This document shows positions 53,782 through 62,307 of a DNA stretch of 64,000 bases, in pieces. Location of the stretch: positions 186,001-250,000 of the forward strand of contig JAQVCM010000002.1 of NCBI GenBank assembly GCA_028689775.1, written 5' to 3'. A program made the translations under genes and the position numbers. Every line of letters begins with the position of its first letter. The stretch's first letter is position 1. The notes beneath the pieces were generated by a model. It saw nothing but the letters and a program-made list of their open reading frames with translations. It did no database searches and had not been told where the DNA came from. The DNA comes from Crocinitomicaceae bacterium. GTDB taxonomy: Bacteria; Bacteroidota; Bacteroidia; Flavobacteriales_D; Crocinitomicaceae.

Positions 53782-55423
53782 AGCACGTAAAATTCTTAAA
53801 AACGAGGTCGAAGGTAAGAAAGTTTCTCGACCTATTGTGCGTATTTCCATTATTAGTATCAGTTTAGCAATGGTTGTTAACTTGATTACAATTGCGGTCG
53901 TTACTGGTTTCCAGAAAGAAATACGAGACAAAGTTATCGGATTTGGAGCGCACGCTGTAGTGACAAAAGCGGGCGAAGGTTCCATTTTTGAAAGCAACCC
54001 AATTTTGAAAAATCAATTCTTTTATCCGAGCTTAGAAAAAGCAGAACAAGTTGTACACATTCAGCCTGTTGCCTACAAACCAGGATTGCTGCAATCGGAC
54101 TCTAAAGATGGAAGTCAGCAGGAGATTCAGGGAATCATGATGAAAGGTGTTGACAATCGTTATGACTGGAAATTCTTCAAAGAAAATCTGGTTTCTGGTC
54201 GAATTCCTAATTTTCAGAAAGATAGTATTTCAGATGAAATTCTGATTTCCAAGCGCATTGCCAAAGATTTAAAATATCAAGTCGGAGATCAAGCACGTGC
54301 TTTTTTTGTGAAAAACAAACCGGTCAAAAAAATGTTCAAGATTGTCGGAATTTTTGAAACAGGCCTCGAAGATTTTGACCGAGAATTGATTTTGGGTGAT
54401 ATTCGTCAAATCCAAAAATTAAACGATTGGGGAATTCAAACTTCCATCATGCTTTTGGACACATTGAGTTCCAACGGTCATTTGATTGTTCGTTCAGATG
54501 CAGTTGGTGGAAATGGAAATTACCGTTACGATTGGGGAAATGGATACGAAGGTTATTCTGGTCACGTTTTCTTTCCGCGCCGCGATACCATTTTAAAAGT
54601 TGTAGTTTCTGATTTCTGGACATACATCGATAACCAAGACGACCAATCAACGATTCCAGATACGGCTTATCTAAAAATCACAATTTCTGGAGACAAAGAT
54701 TCGTATTCTCCGTATGATGTAGATGCCGACAAGAAGTTGAAAAAGAAATATTTGGATGAAACCGGATTCAAGTATCAAATTACTGCAGGACCGAAAACGA
54801 TTACCGTTGAACGCATCGATGGTAAAGGAAGTTTTGAGCATTACGTGGGTGCTTTTGAGTTTGCGTTACGTGATTGGGAAAAGCTGGAGCAAGATGTCAA
54901 CTATCTGAAAAAACAAATTCAATTTCAGAATAGCAAAGAAGATGATTTACGGGTTACAAGCATTGTAGACAGTCAAAATGACATTTTTGTTTGGCTTGGA
55001 TTCTTAGATATCAACGTTTGGATCATCTTGATCTTGATGATTCTGATTGGTGTGATTAACATGAGTTCTGCTTTGTTGGTGATGATTTTGGTGAAAACAA
55101 ATTTCATTGGAATTATGAAAGCAATGGGCGCCACAAACTGGAGTATTCGAAAAGTATTCCTGTATCAAGCTGGTTTCTTAATCTTGCGCGGAATGTTGTG
55201 GGGGAATTTAATCGGAATTTCTTTCTGTTTGTTGCAACAACATTTTAGCATCATCAAATTAAATCCAGAGGTTTATTACTTGAATGCCGTACCGATGGAC
55301 ATTAGTATTTTTACGATTTTAATTCTAAACGCAGCAACGCTTGTCGTTTGTGTGTTGGCTCTGATTGTGCCTTCGTACGTGATAACAAGAATTTCTCCGG
55401 TGAAAGCGATAAGGTTTAATTAA
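53762..55423 (+). CDS. LolC/E-like ABC transporter permease with enlarged periplasmic domain
   Basis: A 553-aa inner-membrane permease of the FtsX/LolC-E family, starting at TTG (MKFEYFIARKIL, the usual MxFxxFIAxR start). Helix 1 is ISIISISLAMVVNLITIAVV, followed by a periplasmic domain (GFGAHAVVTKAGEGSIFES, VHIQPVAYKPGLL). Helices 2-4 lie in the C-terminal part from about residue 415 (IWLGFLDINVWIILILMIL-type onward). The periplasmic domain is about 130-150 residues longer than in standard LolE (including DSYSPYDVDADKKLKK and SFEHYVGAFEFALRDWEKLE). It is divergent from and overlaps the namZ start. The LolD partner is not in the window. Confidence 0.85.
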   Translation: MKFEYFIARKILKNEVEGKKVSRPIVRISIISISLAMVVNLITIAVVTGFQKEIRDKVIGFGAHAVVTKAGEGSIFESNPILKNQFFYPSLEKAEQVVHIQPVAYKPGLLQSDSKDGSQQEIQGIMMKGVDNRYDWKFFKENLVSGRIPNFQKDSISDEILISKRIAKDLKYQVGDQARAFFVKNKPVKKMFKIVGIFETGLEDFDRELILGDIRQIQKLNDWGIQTSIMLLDTLSSNGHLIVRSDAVGGNGNYRYDWGNGYEGYSGHVFFPRRDTILKVVVSDFWTYIDNQDDQSTIPDTAYLKITISGDKDSYSPYDVDADKKLKKKYLDETGFKYQITAGPKTITVERIDGKGSFEHYVGAFEFALRDWEKLEQDVNYLKKQIQFQNSKEDDLRVTSIVDSQNDIFVWLGFLDINVWIILILMILIGVINMSSALLVMILVKTNFIGIMKAMGATNWSIRKVFLYQAGFLILRGMLWGNLIGISFCLLQQHFSIIKLNPEVYYLNAVPMDISIFTILILNAATLVVCVLALIVPSYVITRISPVKAIRFN

Positions 55424-55684
55424 CGGTTTATGGTATGGTTAATTGACGATTTCGAAGTACGTTCTTATCAAGTTACAACTACTTTTGACACGAACTGTAC
55501 CGCTCGAATACGCATTGCTCCAGGCAATTAACGATACCGCATGTTACCGCTTGGTGTTGAATAATTTCAATCATTTTTTCTTTCAATTTACTGCCTCTTT
55601 TTTGTCTGCTTGCGCGTTGGCTATTCATCTTCTTACTACGTTTCTATCAATTTTAATTCTTTTTTATCTCTTCAATCAGTTCAT
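55424..55684. other. Intergenic region with a second REP-like block
   Basis: No gene seen. It contains GTACCGCTCGAATACGC (55497-55513), 15 of 17 positions equal to the block at 36643-36659, followed by GATACCGCATGTTACCGC. A pyrimidine-rich run follows toward the accessory module. Confidence 0.45.
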
Positions 55685-57112
55685 CTACTTTAATAAGAAA
55701 TAGCCACCTGTTTTAGGAGCTCCTCGAAACTCAATATAAACTTGCTCTTTTAGAATTTTCAAATAGCGTTCTGTGGTAGAAAGGCTCTTATTTATTTGTT
55801 CATTTAACTCACTTGCTTTTTTACCAGGATGCTTAGCAATTTGATTATATAACAGAGTTAATTCTTCATTTACTCCCTCACTTACTCCCTCAATATTTAT
55901 TATTACTCCCTCACTTACTCCCTCACTTACTCCCTCACTTACTCCTTCGTATTGATGGTTTACACCTAAAAAGGTTAACTCAAGAATATTGTCTTTACTT
56001 TTCCAAATGGGTATTTTAAATCCTTCTGATTTACATTCTCTAATCATTCGTAGTGTGCCGGTTCCTAACATTTCTATATAACGCCTGTAAAAACACATTT
56101 GAGCGATATCCGGGTTTCTTAAAATGGAATTGTGTTCTGTTTTTAAATCCTTTACAGTTAATTCTTCCGGTAAACCTCCATAATTAGTGATTACCAATCT
56201 GTCAGTATAAATTGAAATTGTTAAGAATCCCTTTAGATTAATATAATCTCTATGAACAATAGCGTTTAGTAACCCTTCACGAAGCGCTTTTTCAGGATAC
56301 CTTTTTTTCTCAGTTCTAAAAGCACCTTCAATCTTTATTTCTTTACCAATTATGGAATCAAAATGATTCAGGATAGTTTCAATATTGCGAAAAATATTGT
56401 TTTCAAAAATTTTATTTTCGATAAAAGTATCTCCAGAAGTATTGCCCGGATGTACAACTAATTTAATTCGTGATTGAGGAATAAACCGGGTCGGATTTTT
56501 TCCAAATAAAACCATGCAGGCATTGGTTATGTTACCATTTACGATTAATCCTCTATTAATCAAAAAACTTTCAGAATCAACGATTGTAGAATCAGTAGAG
56601 TAATTTTTGTATGCTTCTAATGATTTGTTTACTTCCACTAAATCCAAGTCATCGAATTTAGCCCCTAATACGGCCTGTCTTTCCCATCTTTGTTCTAAAA
56701 ACCTTCTTTCGTCCAGCAATTTGTCAACACCTGTTCCCGTACTCATAATTGTTTGTGCACCATGCCTTGAATAAATAGTATTTTTGAAAGAGTATGGTTT
56801 ATTAGCACCTTCCCAAACCGATATTAAAATAATATTCTTTTTCTTATAAGTTTCTGTCCTGCAGTATACAGGTGCTGTTGGTTTTATTTCTTGGATTAAA
56901 AATCTTTCTATATTTTTTCTGTCTTTTTCTGTCAGCTTAATATCAGAAACCGTTTTATCGTCATTAATTCCTACAACTAAATCGCCTCCTTTGGTATTGA
57001 TAAAGGAAGTAATAACTTTAGCAATGCTACTTTTATCAATTGCCGTCTTAAATTCCAACCTTTCACTTTCTGAAAGCTTTAAAAGATTGGCTATTATGAT
57101 ATTATCTTCCAT
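55685..57112 (-). CDS. AlbA_2 (Schlafen-type) / HATPase_c_4 ATP-binding protein with GVSE repeats and C-terminal winged helix
   Basis: A 475-aa protein. Residues ~14-130 form an AlbA_2 domain (ESERLEFKTAI, NTKGGDLVVGI, then KKNIILISVWEG and YSRHGAQTIMS), the putative nucleic-acid-binding fold of Schlafen-like proteins. Residues ~210-370 form an ATP-binding HATPase_c_4 domain with LLNAIVHRDY near 281-290 and LGTGTLRMI near 349, like the RecG-labelled proteins of older annotation. Then comes a low-complexity linker of GVSE repeats and a C-terminal winged helix-turn-helix (KHPGKKASELNEQI). The start overlaps the end of the upstream DUF4062-like gene by 11 bp, so the two are coupled. Likely a regulator or nucleic-acid effector; exact role unknown. 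Confidence 0.8.
   Translation of the reverse strand: MEDNIIIANLLKLSESERLEFKTAIDKSSIAKVITSFINTKGGDLVVGINDDKTVSDIKLTEKDRKNIERFLIQEIKPTAPVYCRTETYKKKNIILISVWEGANKPYSFKNTIYSRHGAQTIMSTGTGVDKLLDERRFLEQRWERQAVLGAKFDDLDLVEVNKSLEAYKNYSTDSTIVDSESFLINRGLIVNGNITNACMVLFGKNPTRFIPQSRIKLVVHPGNTSGDTFIENKIFENNIFRNIETILNHFDSIIGKEIKIEGAFRTEKKRYPEKALREGLLNAIVHRDYINLKGFLTISIYTDRLVITNYGGLPEELTVKDLKTEHNSILRNPDIAQMCFYRRYIEMLGTGTLRMIRECKSEGFKIPIWKSKDNILELTFLGVNHQYEGVSEGVSEGVSEGVIINIEGVSEGVNEELTLLYNQIAKHPGKKASELNEQINKSLSTTERYLKILKEQVYIEFRGAPKTGGYFLLK
55872..55950 (-). repeat. 12-bp tandem repeats coding for GVSE units
   Basis: On the plus strand ACTCCCTCACTT recurs: two units at 55872-55895 (the second imperfect) and four at 55905-55950 (the last imperfect). 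Each unit encodes Gly-Val-Ser-Glu in the AlbA_2 protein linker. The 12-bp unit keeps frame when copy number changes. Confidence 0.9.
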
Positions 57113-58226
57113 TGTTTTTCATTTTTAAAAGGTTCTTGACAAAATTAAAATCCAAAAATTGTGAACGGATATAAATCAGGGCTTCACTAAAAACAAAAAA
57201 CTCCTGTGCCCAATTGCCGTTACGCAACTCTAATTGATTTTCATCGTTTTTAATAACGAAATTATACAAATCAATAGCCTCCTTATCAACATAATGATTC
57301 GGCAATAGTTCGTTTGGAATTTCAGTTTTACTCTTATCCGGTTTATTTACTATAATGCTAATCAATATTTTTTCCGCAAAAACCACATCTCTGTGAATAT
57401 AAAACCATCTTGGCTTATTTAACTTAATAGCAGTTTTTATTTCCTCAAACGTGATATTAGTTTCATTGATATTTCCTGTTCCGTAATAAGGCCTGACGAT
57501 ACCTAAAAACCAATTGGCTTCATCAACAGCTTGTATACAATTATTTAAATTGGAGAGCTTTGGATTTACTTTGATGGAACCATGAAAAGAACTTAAAACA
57601 TCAAAATCCCTTTCAGCAATATCATGAATAATTTTAGACAACTGGTCTTCGAAACCATACACAGTGGACGCAAGCATTAATTTTGTGTCCTTCTTATGTG
57701 TTGAATTGAAAATACTTTGCTCAAAATGTTGAATCAATCCATCTAATCTATAAAACTCCCAAAGGTTATGGTTATTTGCATTACTGTGACCAATACTTTG
57801 TTTTAAAATCTCTTTGTAAATATCAATGGTTCGGACATCAAATAAATACCTGTTCTTTGATTTTGCAACAACATCTTTCGACTTGACCAAATCATTCAAC
57901 AAGTTACGGGTAAATGTTACATCACGATGTACCAGAAACCAGTAAGGAATCTTTAGCTCAATAGCTTTTTTGATTTCTTCGAGATAAATATTTTCTATCC
58001 CTACAGATGATTTTAAAAGCTTTGGTTGAATAATTCCTAAAAACAAATCACATTCTTCAAGTTCATTCAAATGATTATCAAGGTTGAAATCATTACCAGC
58101 TTTAGCAACTACGTGATGTGAATTAACAATAGCATATTTCCGCCTAAGAACAGGAATAATTTGTCCCAAATCTTCATCAGATATTGAAGTAGCACTCAGC
58201 CATATTTTTAACTTCGTTTTTGCCAT
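57102..58226 (-). CDS. Tandem DUF4062-like protein
   Basis: A 374-aa soluble protein made of two similar halves. Half 1 (~7-115) and half 2 (~182-295) each show an N-terminal strand (KIWLSATSIS; KLMLASTVYG), a central FLGIIQP / FLGIVRP and a C-terminal EEIKKAIEL...PYWFLVHRD / EEIKTAIKL...PRWFYIHRD. The pattern (strand-helix with SxT, then CDxFxGIIGxxYG, then P-x-W/FV) resembles the DUF4062 domain often found at the N-terminus of STAND-type or other defence NTPases. Here there is no NTPase or effector domain in the same chain; the partner is the AlbA_2 protein translated with 11-bp overlap. It could be a sensor or signal-processing domain. Family call moderate, function unknown. Confidence 0.65.
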   Translation of the reverse strand: MAKTKLKIWLSATSISDEDLGQIIPVLRRKYAIVNSHHVVAKAGNDFNLDNHLNELEECDLFLGIIQPKLLKSSVGIENIYLEEIKKAIELKIPYWFLVHRDVTFTRNLLNDLVKSKDVVAKSKNRYLFDVRTIDIYKEILKQSIGHSNANNHNLWEFYRLDGLIQHFEQSIFNSTHKKDTKLMLASTVYGFEDQLSKIIHDIAERDFDVLSSFHGSIKVNPKLSNLNNCIQAVDEANWFLGIVRPYYGTGNINETNITFEEIKTAIKLNKPRWFYIHRDVVFAEKILISIIVNKPDKSKTEIPNELLPNHYVDKEAIDLYNFVIKNDENQLELRNGNWAQEFFVFSEALIYIRSQFLDFNFVKNLLKMKNNGR

Positions 58227-58553
58227 TTAAATTTTTTATTTTCAATTAGCGTTTAAATCAGTTTGGTAAAATTCTTCAAATGTACGATTTAACCACTAAG
58301 CGTTGGCAAGAAACATCTCTTTCGCAAACTTTGGTTTTGTTTCAGCTCGTAGGATTTACAAAATTGTATTTTTGTTTCTGTCTTATTACACTTGCCGAAA
58401 AATTACTTATAACATTCCCAAAAGCACCCTAAATCTCCCTTTTTAAGATGGCTTACACAACCTTTTGATTTGGTTTACACGCTTAAATATAAACAATTCC
58501 ATAACTCAACTGGATAAATTCAACAGAAAACATCTTCTATTTCAAAATATCTC
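58227..58553. other. Intergenic region upstream of the DUF4062-like/AlbA_2 module
   Basis: No gene seen in 327 bp of AT-rich sequence. It holds the likely module promoter near its left end. Confidence 0.5.
58277..58284 (-). promoter_or_regulatory. Promoter of the DUF4062-like/AlbA_2 operon
   Basis: The minus strand reads TACATTTG about 50 nt before the ATG, with a TTG 22 nt further upstream that could be -33. It would drive both genes of the module. Confidence 0.5.
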
Positions 58554-59132
58554 TCATTCAAAACAATTACACGGCGGGTCAAATTCAATGCGCATCCATG
58601 GCAAACGAGATTTCCAGCTGGATTGAAAACTTGGGGAATATTGTAGTCCGTATAAACTCAATGTTTTCAGTTGTGGCATTACCAGAAATGCTTGCGGGAA
58701 ACTGCCGACTTGCGTGTCGGATAAATCGATGTATTCCAAATGCGATAAAAACTCAATGCATTCCGGTAGCTGTGAGAAAGCGTTTCGGGAAAGCGTCAAT
58801 TTTTGAATGTTTCCCATGCGACAGATTTGCAATGGAAAATTTTGGAAATTATTTTTGTGGATGTTTAAAGTTTGAAGAGAATCGAAATTGCCGATGAAAT
58901 CGGGTAAGGAAGATAATTTATTTTTGCTGAAATCAAGGTAACGAATGCTTTTGTAGTTTTCTAATTCAGCAGGAACTTCCGTTAGTTTTAATTTTTGAAA
59001 AGTGATTGCTTGTACTTCAGATGGATCCATTTTTTGAGCTTCTGCCCAAGTATAAATCCGAAGTGTATCCGCAGTTTTGGCGGAAGCGAACGAAATACTA
59101 CAGATTAAAAATAGCCCGAACAGTTTGATCAT
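58554..59132 (-). CDS. Exported leucine-rich-repeat protein
   Basis: A 192-aa protein with signal peptide MIKLFGLFLICSISFASA followed by five or six LRRs of the bacterial SDS22/typical type: LRR core IRYLDFSKNKLSSLP, LQTLNIHKNNFQNFP, IQKLTLSRNAFSQLP, LEYIDLSDTQVGSFP, LKTLSLYGLQYSP. Ends in EFDPPCNCFE. Probably periplasmic or secreted protein-binding. The start at MIKLFG lies 35 bp inside the end of ribF, so it is translationally coupled; an ATG six codons earlier is possible but would precede the signal peptide. Confidence 0.83.
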   Translation of the reverse strand: MIKLFGLFLICSISFASAKTADTLRIYTWAEAQKMDPSEVQAITFQKLKLTEVPAELENYKSIRYLDFSKNKLSSLPDFIGNFDSLQTLNIHKNNFQNFPLQICRMGNIQKLTLSRNAFSQLPECIEFLSHLEYIDLSDTQVGSFPQAFLVMPQLKTLSLYGLQYSPSFQSSWKSRLPWMRIEFDPPCNCFE

Positions 59133-60033
59133 CTTGGTGCAGTTGTGCAACTAATTCGTCTACGGATTGGAAACGAAATTCATCACGGATTCGATCTAAC
59201 AAATATAGTTTAATTTTCTGACCGTATAAGTCTTCCGAAAAATCAAAAATGAAAACTTCAATCTTGATGGATGTGTCCGTTGTTACCGTTGGATTGGTTC
59301 CGATGCTCAACATTCCGTGAAGCAAACGTTTGTCTTCCAACTCAATTTTCACCGCATAAATTCCAATTCTTGGAACGATTTTCAAAGGATCATCAATTTC
59401 CAGATTTGCTGTTGGATATCCGATGGTACGACCTAAAGCTTTCCCGTGAACGACTTTTCCGGAGAGTTCAAAAGGTTGATCCAAGTATAAATTAGCCGTC
59501 TTGATATCGCCCGCCATGATCGCTTGGCGAATTTTAGTTGAACTGATATCTACTTCGTCAATTTCGTGTGCTGGAATCTCAATTACTTCAAAAGGCAAGG
59601 TTTTGCTCAAACTCTTTAAATGCTCCAAAGTTCCCTGTCTGTTTTTTCCAAATTGATGATCGTAACCTACAACAATCATTTTCATGTGTAGTTTGTCTAC
59701 CAAATACTCGTGCACGAAAGCATCCGCTGTGACGTCTGCAAAATCCATCGTAAATGGAAAAATAATCAAGTGTTTTAAGCCAAGTGCACGAAGGTTTTCA
59801 ATTTTTTCAGCTTGCGTTTGAATCAGCTTTAAGCCGTGATTATCAGGAAAAATAACCATTCGTGGGTGCGGAAAAAAGGTAAATAAAACCGATTCGCCAC
59901 CAATTTTTTCCGCCTCAGCATTTAGGCGTTGAATGATTTTTTGATGTCCTAGATGCACGCCATCAAATGTGCCAATGGTTACAACTGCATTTGGAATATT
60001 TCCAACATCTTCAAATCCTTGATAAACTTTCAC
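59098..60033 (-). CDS. ribF: Bifunctional riboflavin kinase / FAD synthetase
   Basis: Makes FMN then FAD. 311 aa, GTG start. The N-terminal FAD-synthetase domain has TIGTFDGVHLGHQKII (nucleotidyltransferase HxGH-type), FFPHPR and DHQFGKNRQG with ISSTKIRQ (the SSTxIR motif). The riboflavin-kinase domain has GKVVHGKALGRTIGYPTAN and GIYAVKIE, then EVFIFDFSEDLYGQ. Normal length. Third gene of the PASTA-T9SS-ribF-LRR operon. Confidence 0.96.
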   Translation of the reverse strand: MKVYQGFEDVGNIPNAVVTIGTFDGVHLGHQKIIQRLNAEAEKIGGESVLFTFFPHPRMVIFPDNHGLKLIQTQAEKIENLRALGLKHLIIFPFTMDFADVTADAFVHEYLVDKLHMKMIVVGYDHQFGKNRQGTLEHLKSLSKTLPFEVIEIPAHEIDEVDISSTKIRQAIMAGDIKTANLYLDQPFELSGKVVHGKALGRTIGYPTANLEIDDPLKIVPRIGIYAVKIELEDKRLLHGMLSIGTNPTVTTDTSIKIEVFIFDFSEDLYGQKIKLYLLDRIRDEFRFQSVDELVAQLHQDDQTVRAIFNL

Positions 60034-60042
60034 CGAACTGTC

Positions 60043-62283
60043 TTATTTTTTGATGATTTTTCGAGTGATTCCAGAAGCATTTTCTTTCACTAAATACATT
60101 CCAGGACGAATGTCGCTGATGTTCATCTGCACTTCTTTTTCTGAAATCTCCAGCAACAACTTCCCTTGCATGTCAAACAAACGTGCACCTTGATACGTCA
60201 AAGGAGAAACGTTGAAATTCAATACATTTTCAGCAGGATTTGGATATACTTCAAAAAGAGATGCTTCTTTAGTCGTTTCTTTAATTCCTAATGTTGCATC
60301 TAAAGCTGTTGAGAAAATTGGACGCATCAGCAAAGAACCTTCATACGTAGTGTTTTCCCAAGTACTTCCGTTGTTCACGCTGTAAAATATCTTGTCGTTG
60401 TTGATCGTATTTCGGTCAAAACCAATTCCCAAACGTTCTGGATCTAGTTGTCTCCAACCAACATAAAACGTTCCTGTAATTGCCAATTTCATTGTATCTC
60501 GCAAGTAGTAATTTGTAAAAACATTGCGATTCAATTCATATTTCGGCTGACGCGGAAAGAAGAAATCGTCTTCGTAGATTTTAGCACCGGGTTTTCCATT
60601 GTTATCGTTCCAAACCGTCAAGATGAATAGTTTGTTGGAAACATCAGTTACGGTTGGCACGAAGCTCATGTTAACGCCAATCAATGAATCTGATTCGTAC
60701 GGCGTAAATTGATATGCAACCATCGATTGAGCGCCTGTCGTTCCATACGCTTGTTCTGCTGAACCATCATCGTAAGCGTAATAGTTGCTAAAAACTTGTT
60801 GTCCGTTGGTAGAATCGTTTATCGTTAATTGCGAGAAAGGAACAGAAGCAGTTGCGAATAGGTCAAAGGTTTGTTCGTCGCCTATTTTATTTTCATCAAA
60901 GCGATAACCTGTTGAGAAATCGTGGAAACTTTCGAAAAAGGATACTGGAGCGTAATTCGTTGCTGGATCTTGGTTTGTCAATTCGAAATCTGTCAAAATA
61001 AATGTTCCTTCTTGTACATTGTTGTAATTCACCCAAGCCATTCCACTTTGACTGTTTTCGGTAATGTTACTTCCGTTTCGAAGGTAAATCTGCGTAGAAT
61101 CATTCATTTTCCCGCTTGGATTATTTTTGTAGTGATCCCAAGGAACAGAAGTATAATCTTTCAAGAAAGAACCCAATGGATATACAAAAGCAAAATCTTT
61201 GAACAAGGTATCTTGTGCACCAGAATTGGCTCTCAAATGAACGTAATCAATGTGAAAATGATCCAAACTTCCGGATAAACCGCCGTAATTCATGAAGCGG
61301 AATTGGAAAGCGGTTTGAAAATATTTCGCATCTTGAACTTTCAGATGGACTTTTTTGAAATCAGAAACGGGAGCGCCAATTGCGGACCAAACACTAAACC
61401 ATTGGTTGATATCTGGTGCATAAAATTGCAATACCAACGAATCTTGCGCTTCTGGTTCATCGCCAAACCCGCCAGTTTGGTACAAGAAACTGAAATAAAC
61501 TTCGTTTGCTGCACTTACCGAACTCATGTTGATCGGTTTCGAATGCAAAACATCCGCCAAACCAACTGCTGAACTCCCGAGTTGATACGGATATCCGTTT
61601 TCATCCAAGCCGTCAAAAGTAACCACGCCTAAGGTCCAAGGTTTTTCCGCAAAACGGTAGTTGTGGTATGCGTTTTTATCCAACCAGTATGCATTTTGAT
61701 CGCTTACTTGTCCAAAAAACTGCGTTGCAGAATCTTGCACAAAAAATGGATCGGTGATAAAAAGGGTGTCATACGCATTTGCAAAATCAACGGTGTCGAT
61801 GATGTTGTATGCCGGATAAACGATCGTTGTAGAATAAACAGGTGGATACGAAGAAAAATCTCCTACTTTGATGGTGTCAGCAGGTAACGGAGAGTTGATG
61901 ACCGTTCCTAAAGCCACATTTACTTTTTTGAGTACCGTTGGCGTGTTGGAATATTTTACCGTATTCGCCAAAGGAGCGTTGGTCGTTTTGTTCAACAACT
62001 TATATTTTTTGTCAAACGTTGTATTGATACCTCCAAAATCAGGTGTATAATCTTGAAAATGATTCAACGTGAATTCATCTAGAAAAGACTTGGTTAAACT
62101 CACTTCCAAAGTATCTGTAGACCAGATAAACGTGGAATCGAAGCTCGCACCAGCTTTCATTGGTATGGGAATCGCTCGCGTTAATTCAGGATTTGTTCTT
62201 AGCGGTTCTACACCATCGCTTTGCGCAGCGACTTGATTTAAAAATCCTCCACCAAGTATAAGCGCTAAAATGTATTTCATCAT
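60043..62283 (-). CDS. Large secreted protein with T9SS type A sorting domain
   Basis: A 746-aa exported protein: signal peptide MMKYILALILGGGFLNQVAAQ, then a large region with no recognised enzyme motif (aromatic, Asp/Asn-rich, beta-rich; e.g. AEKPWTLGVVTFDGLDENGY) and a C-terminal sorting domain of ~70 residues (YPNPAENVLNFNV, LFDMQGKLL, IRPGMYLVKEN, ending in KK). Typical T9SS substrate, possibly surface-attached. Its gene is the second of the operon and starts 24 bp after the PASTA gene stop. Confidence 0.85.
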   Translation of the reverse strand: MMKYILALILGGGFLNQVAAQSDGVEPLRTNPELTRAIPIPMKAGASFDSTFIWSTDTLEVSLTKSFLDEFTLNHFQDYTPDFGGINTTFDKKYKLLNKTTNAPLANTVKYSNTPTVLKKVNVALGTVINSPLPADTIKVGDFSSYPPVYSTTIVYPAYNIIDTVDFANAYDTLFITDPFFVQDSATQFFGQVSDQNAYWLDKNAYHNYRFAEKPWTLGVVTFDGLDENGYPYQLGSSAVGLADVLHSKPINMSSVSAANEVYFSFLYQTGGFGDEPEAQDSLVLQFYAPDINQWFSVWSAIGAPVSDFKKVHLKVQDAKYFQTAFQFRFMNYGGLSGSLDHFHIDYVHLRANSGAQDTLFKDFAFVYPLGSFLKDYTSVPWDHYKNNPSGKMNDSTQIYLRNGSNITENSQSGMAWVNYNNVQEGTFILTDFELTNQDPATNYAPVSFFESFHDFSTGYRFDENKIGDEQTFDLFATASVPFSQLTINDSTNGQQVFSNYYAYDDGSAEQAYGTTGAQSMVAYQFTPYESDSLIGVNMSFVPTVTDVSNKLFILTVWNDNNGKPGAKIYEDDFFFPRQPKYELNRNVFTNYYLRDTMKLAITGTFYVGWRQLDPERLGIGFDRNTINNDKIFYSVNNGSTWENTTYEGSLLMRPIFSTALDATLGIKETTKEASLFEVYPNPAENVLNFNVSPLTYQGARLFDMQGKLLLEISEKEVQMNISDIRPGMYLVKENASGITRKIIKK

Positions 62284-62307
62284 GTAGTTATCGATTAAAA
62301 TCTTTTG

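Noticed and set aside
53782..53997. Longer N-terminus for the namZ product
   Set aside because: The extra 72 residues lie antisense to the permease gene and precede the lipoprotein signal; family members start near the signal peptide.
55443..55703. 86-codon frame downstream of the LolC/E-like gene
   Set aside because: It is built on the REP-like block and a pyrimidine run, and overlaps the stop of the AlbA_2 gene; no coding signal seen.
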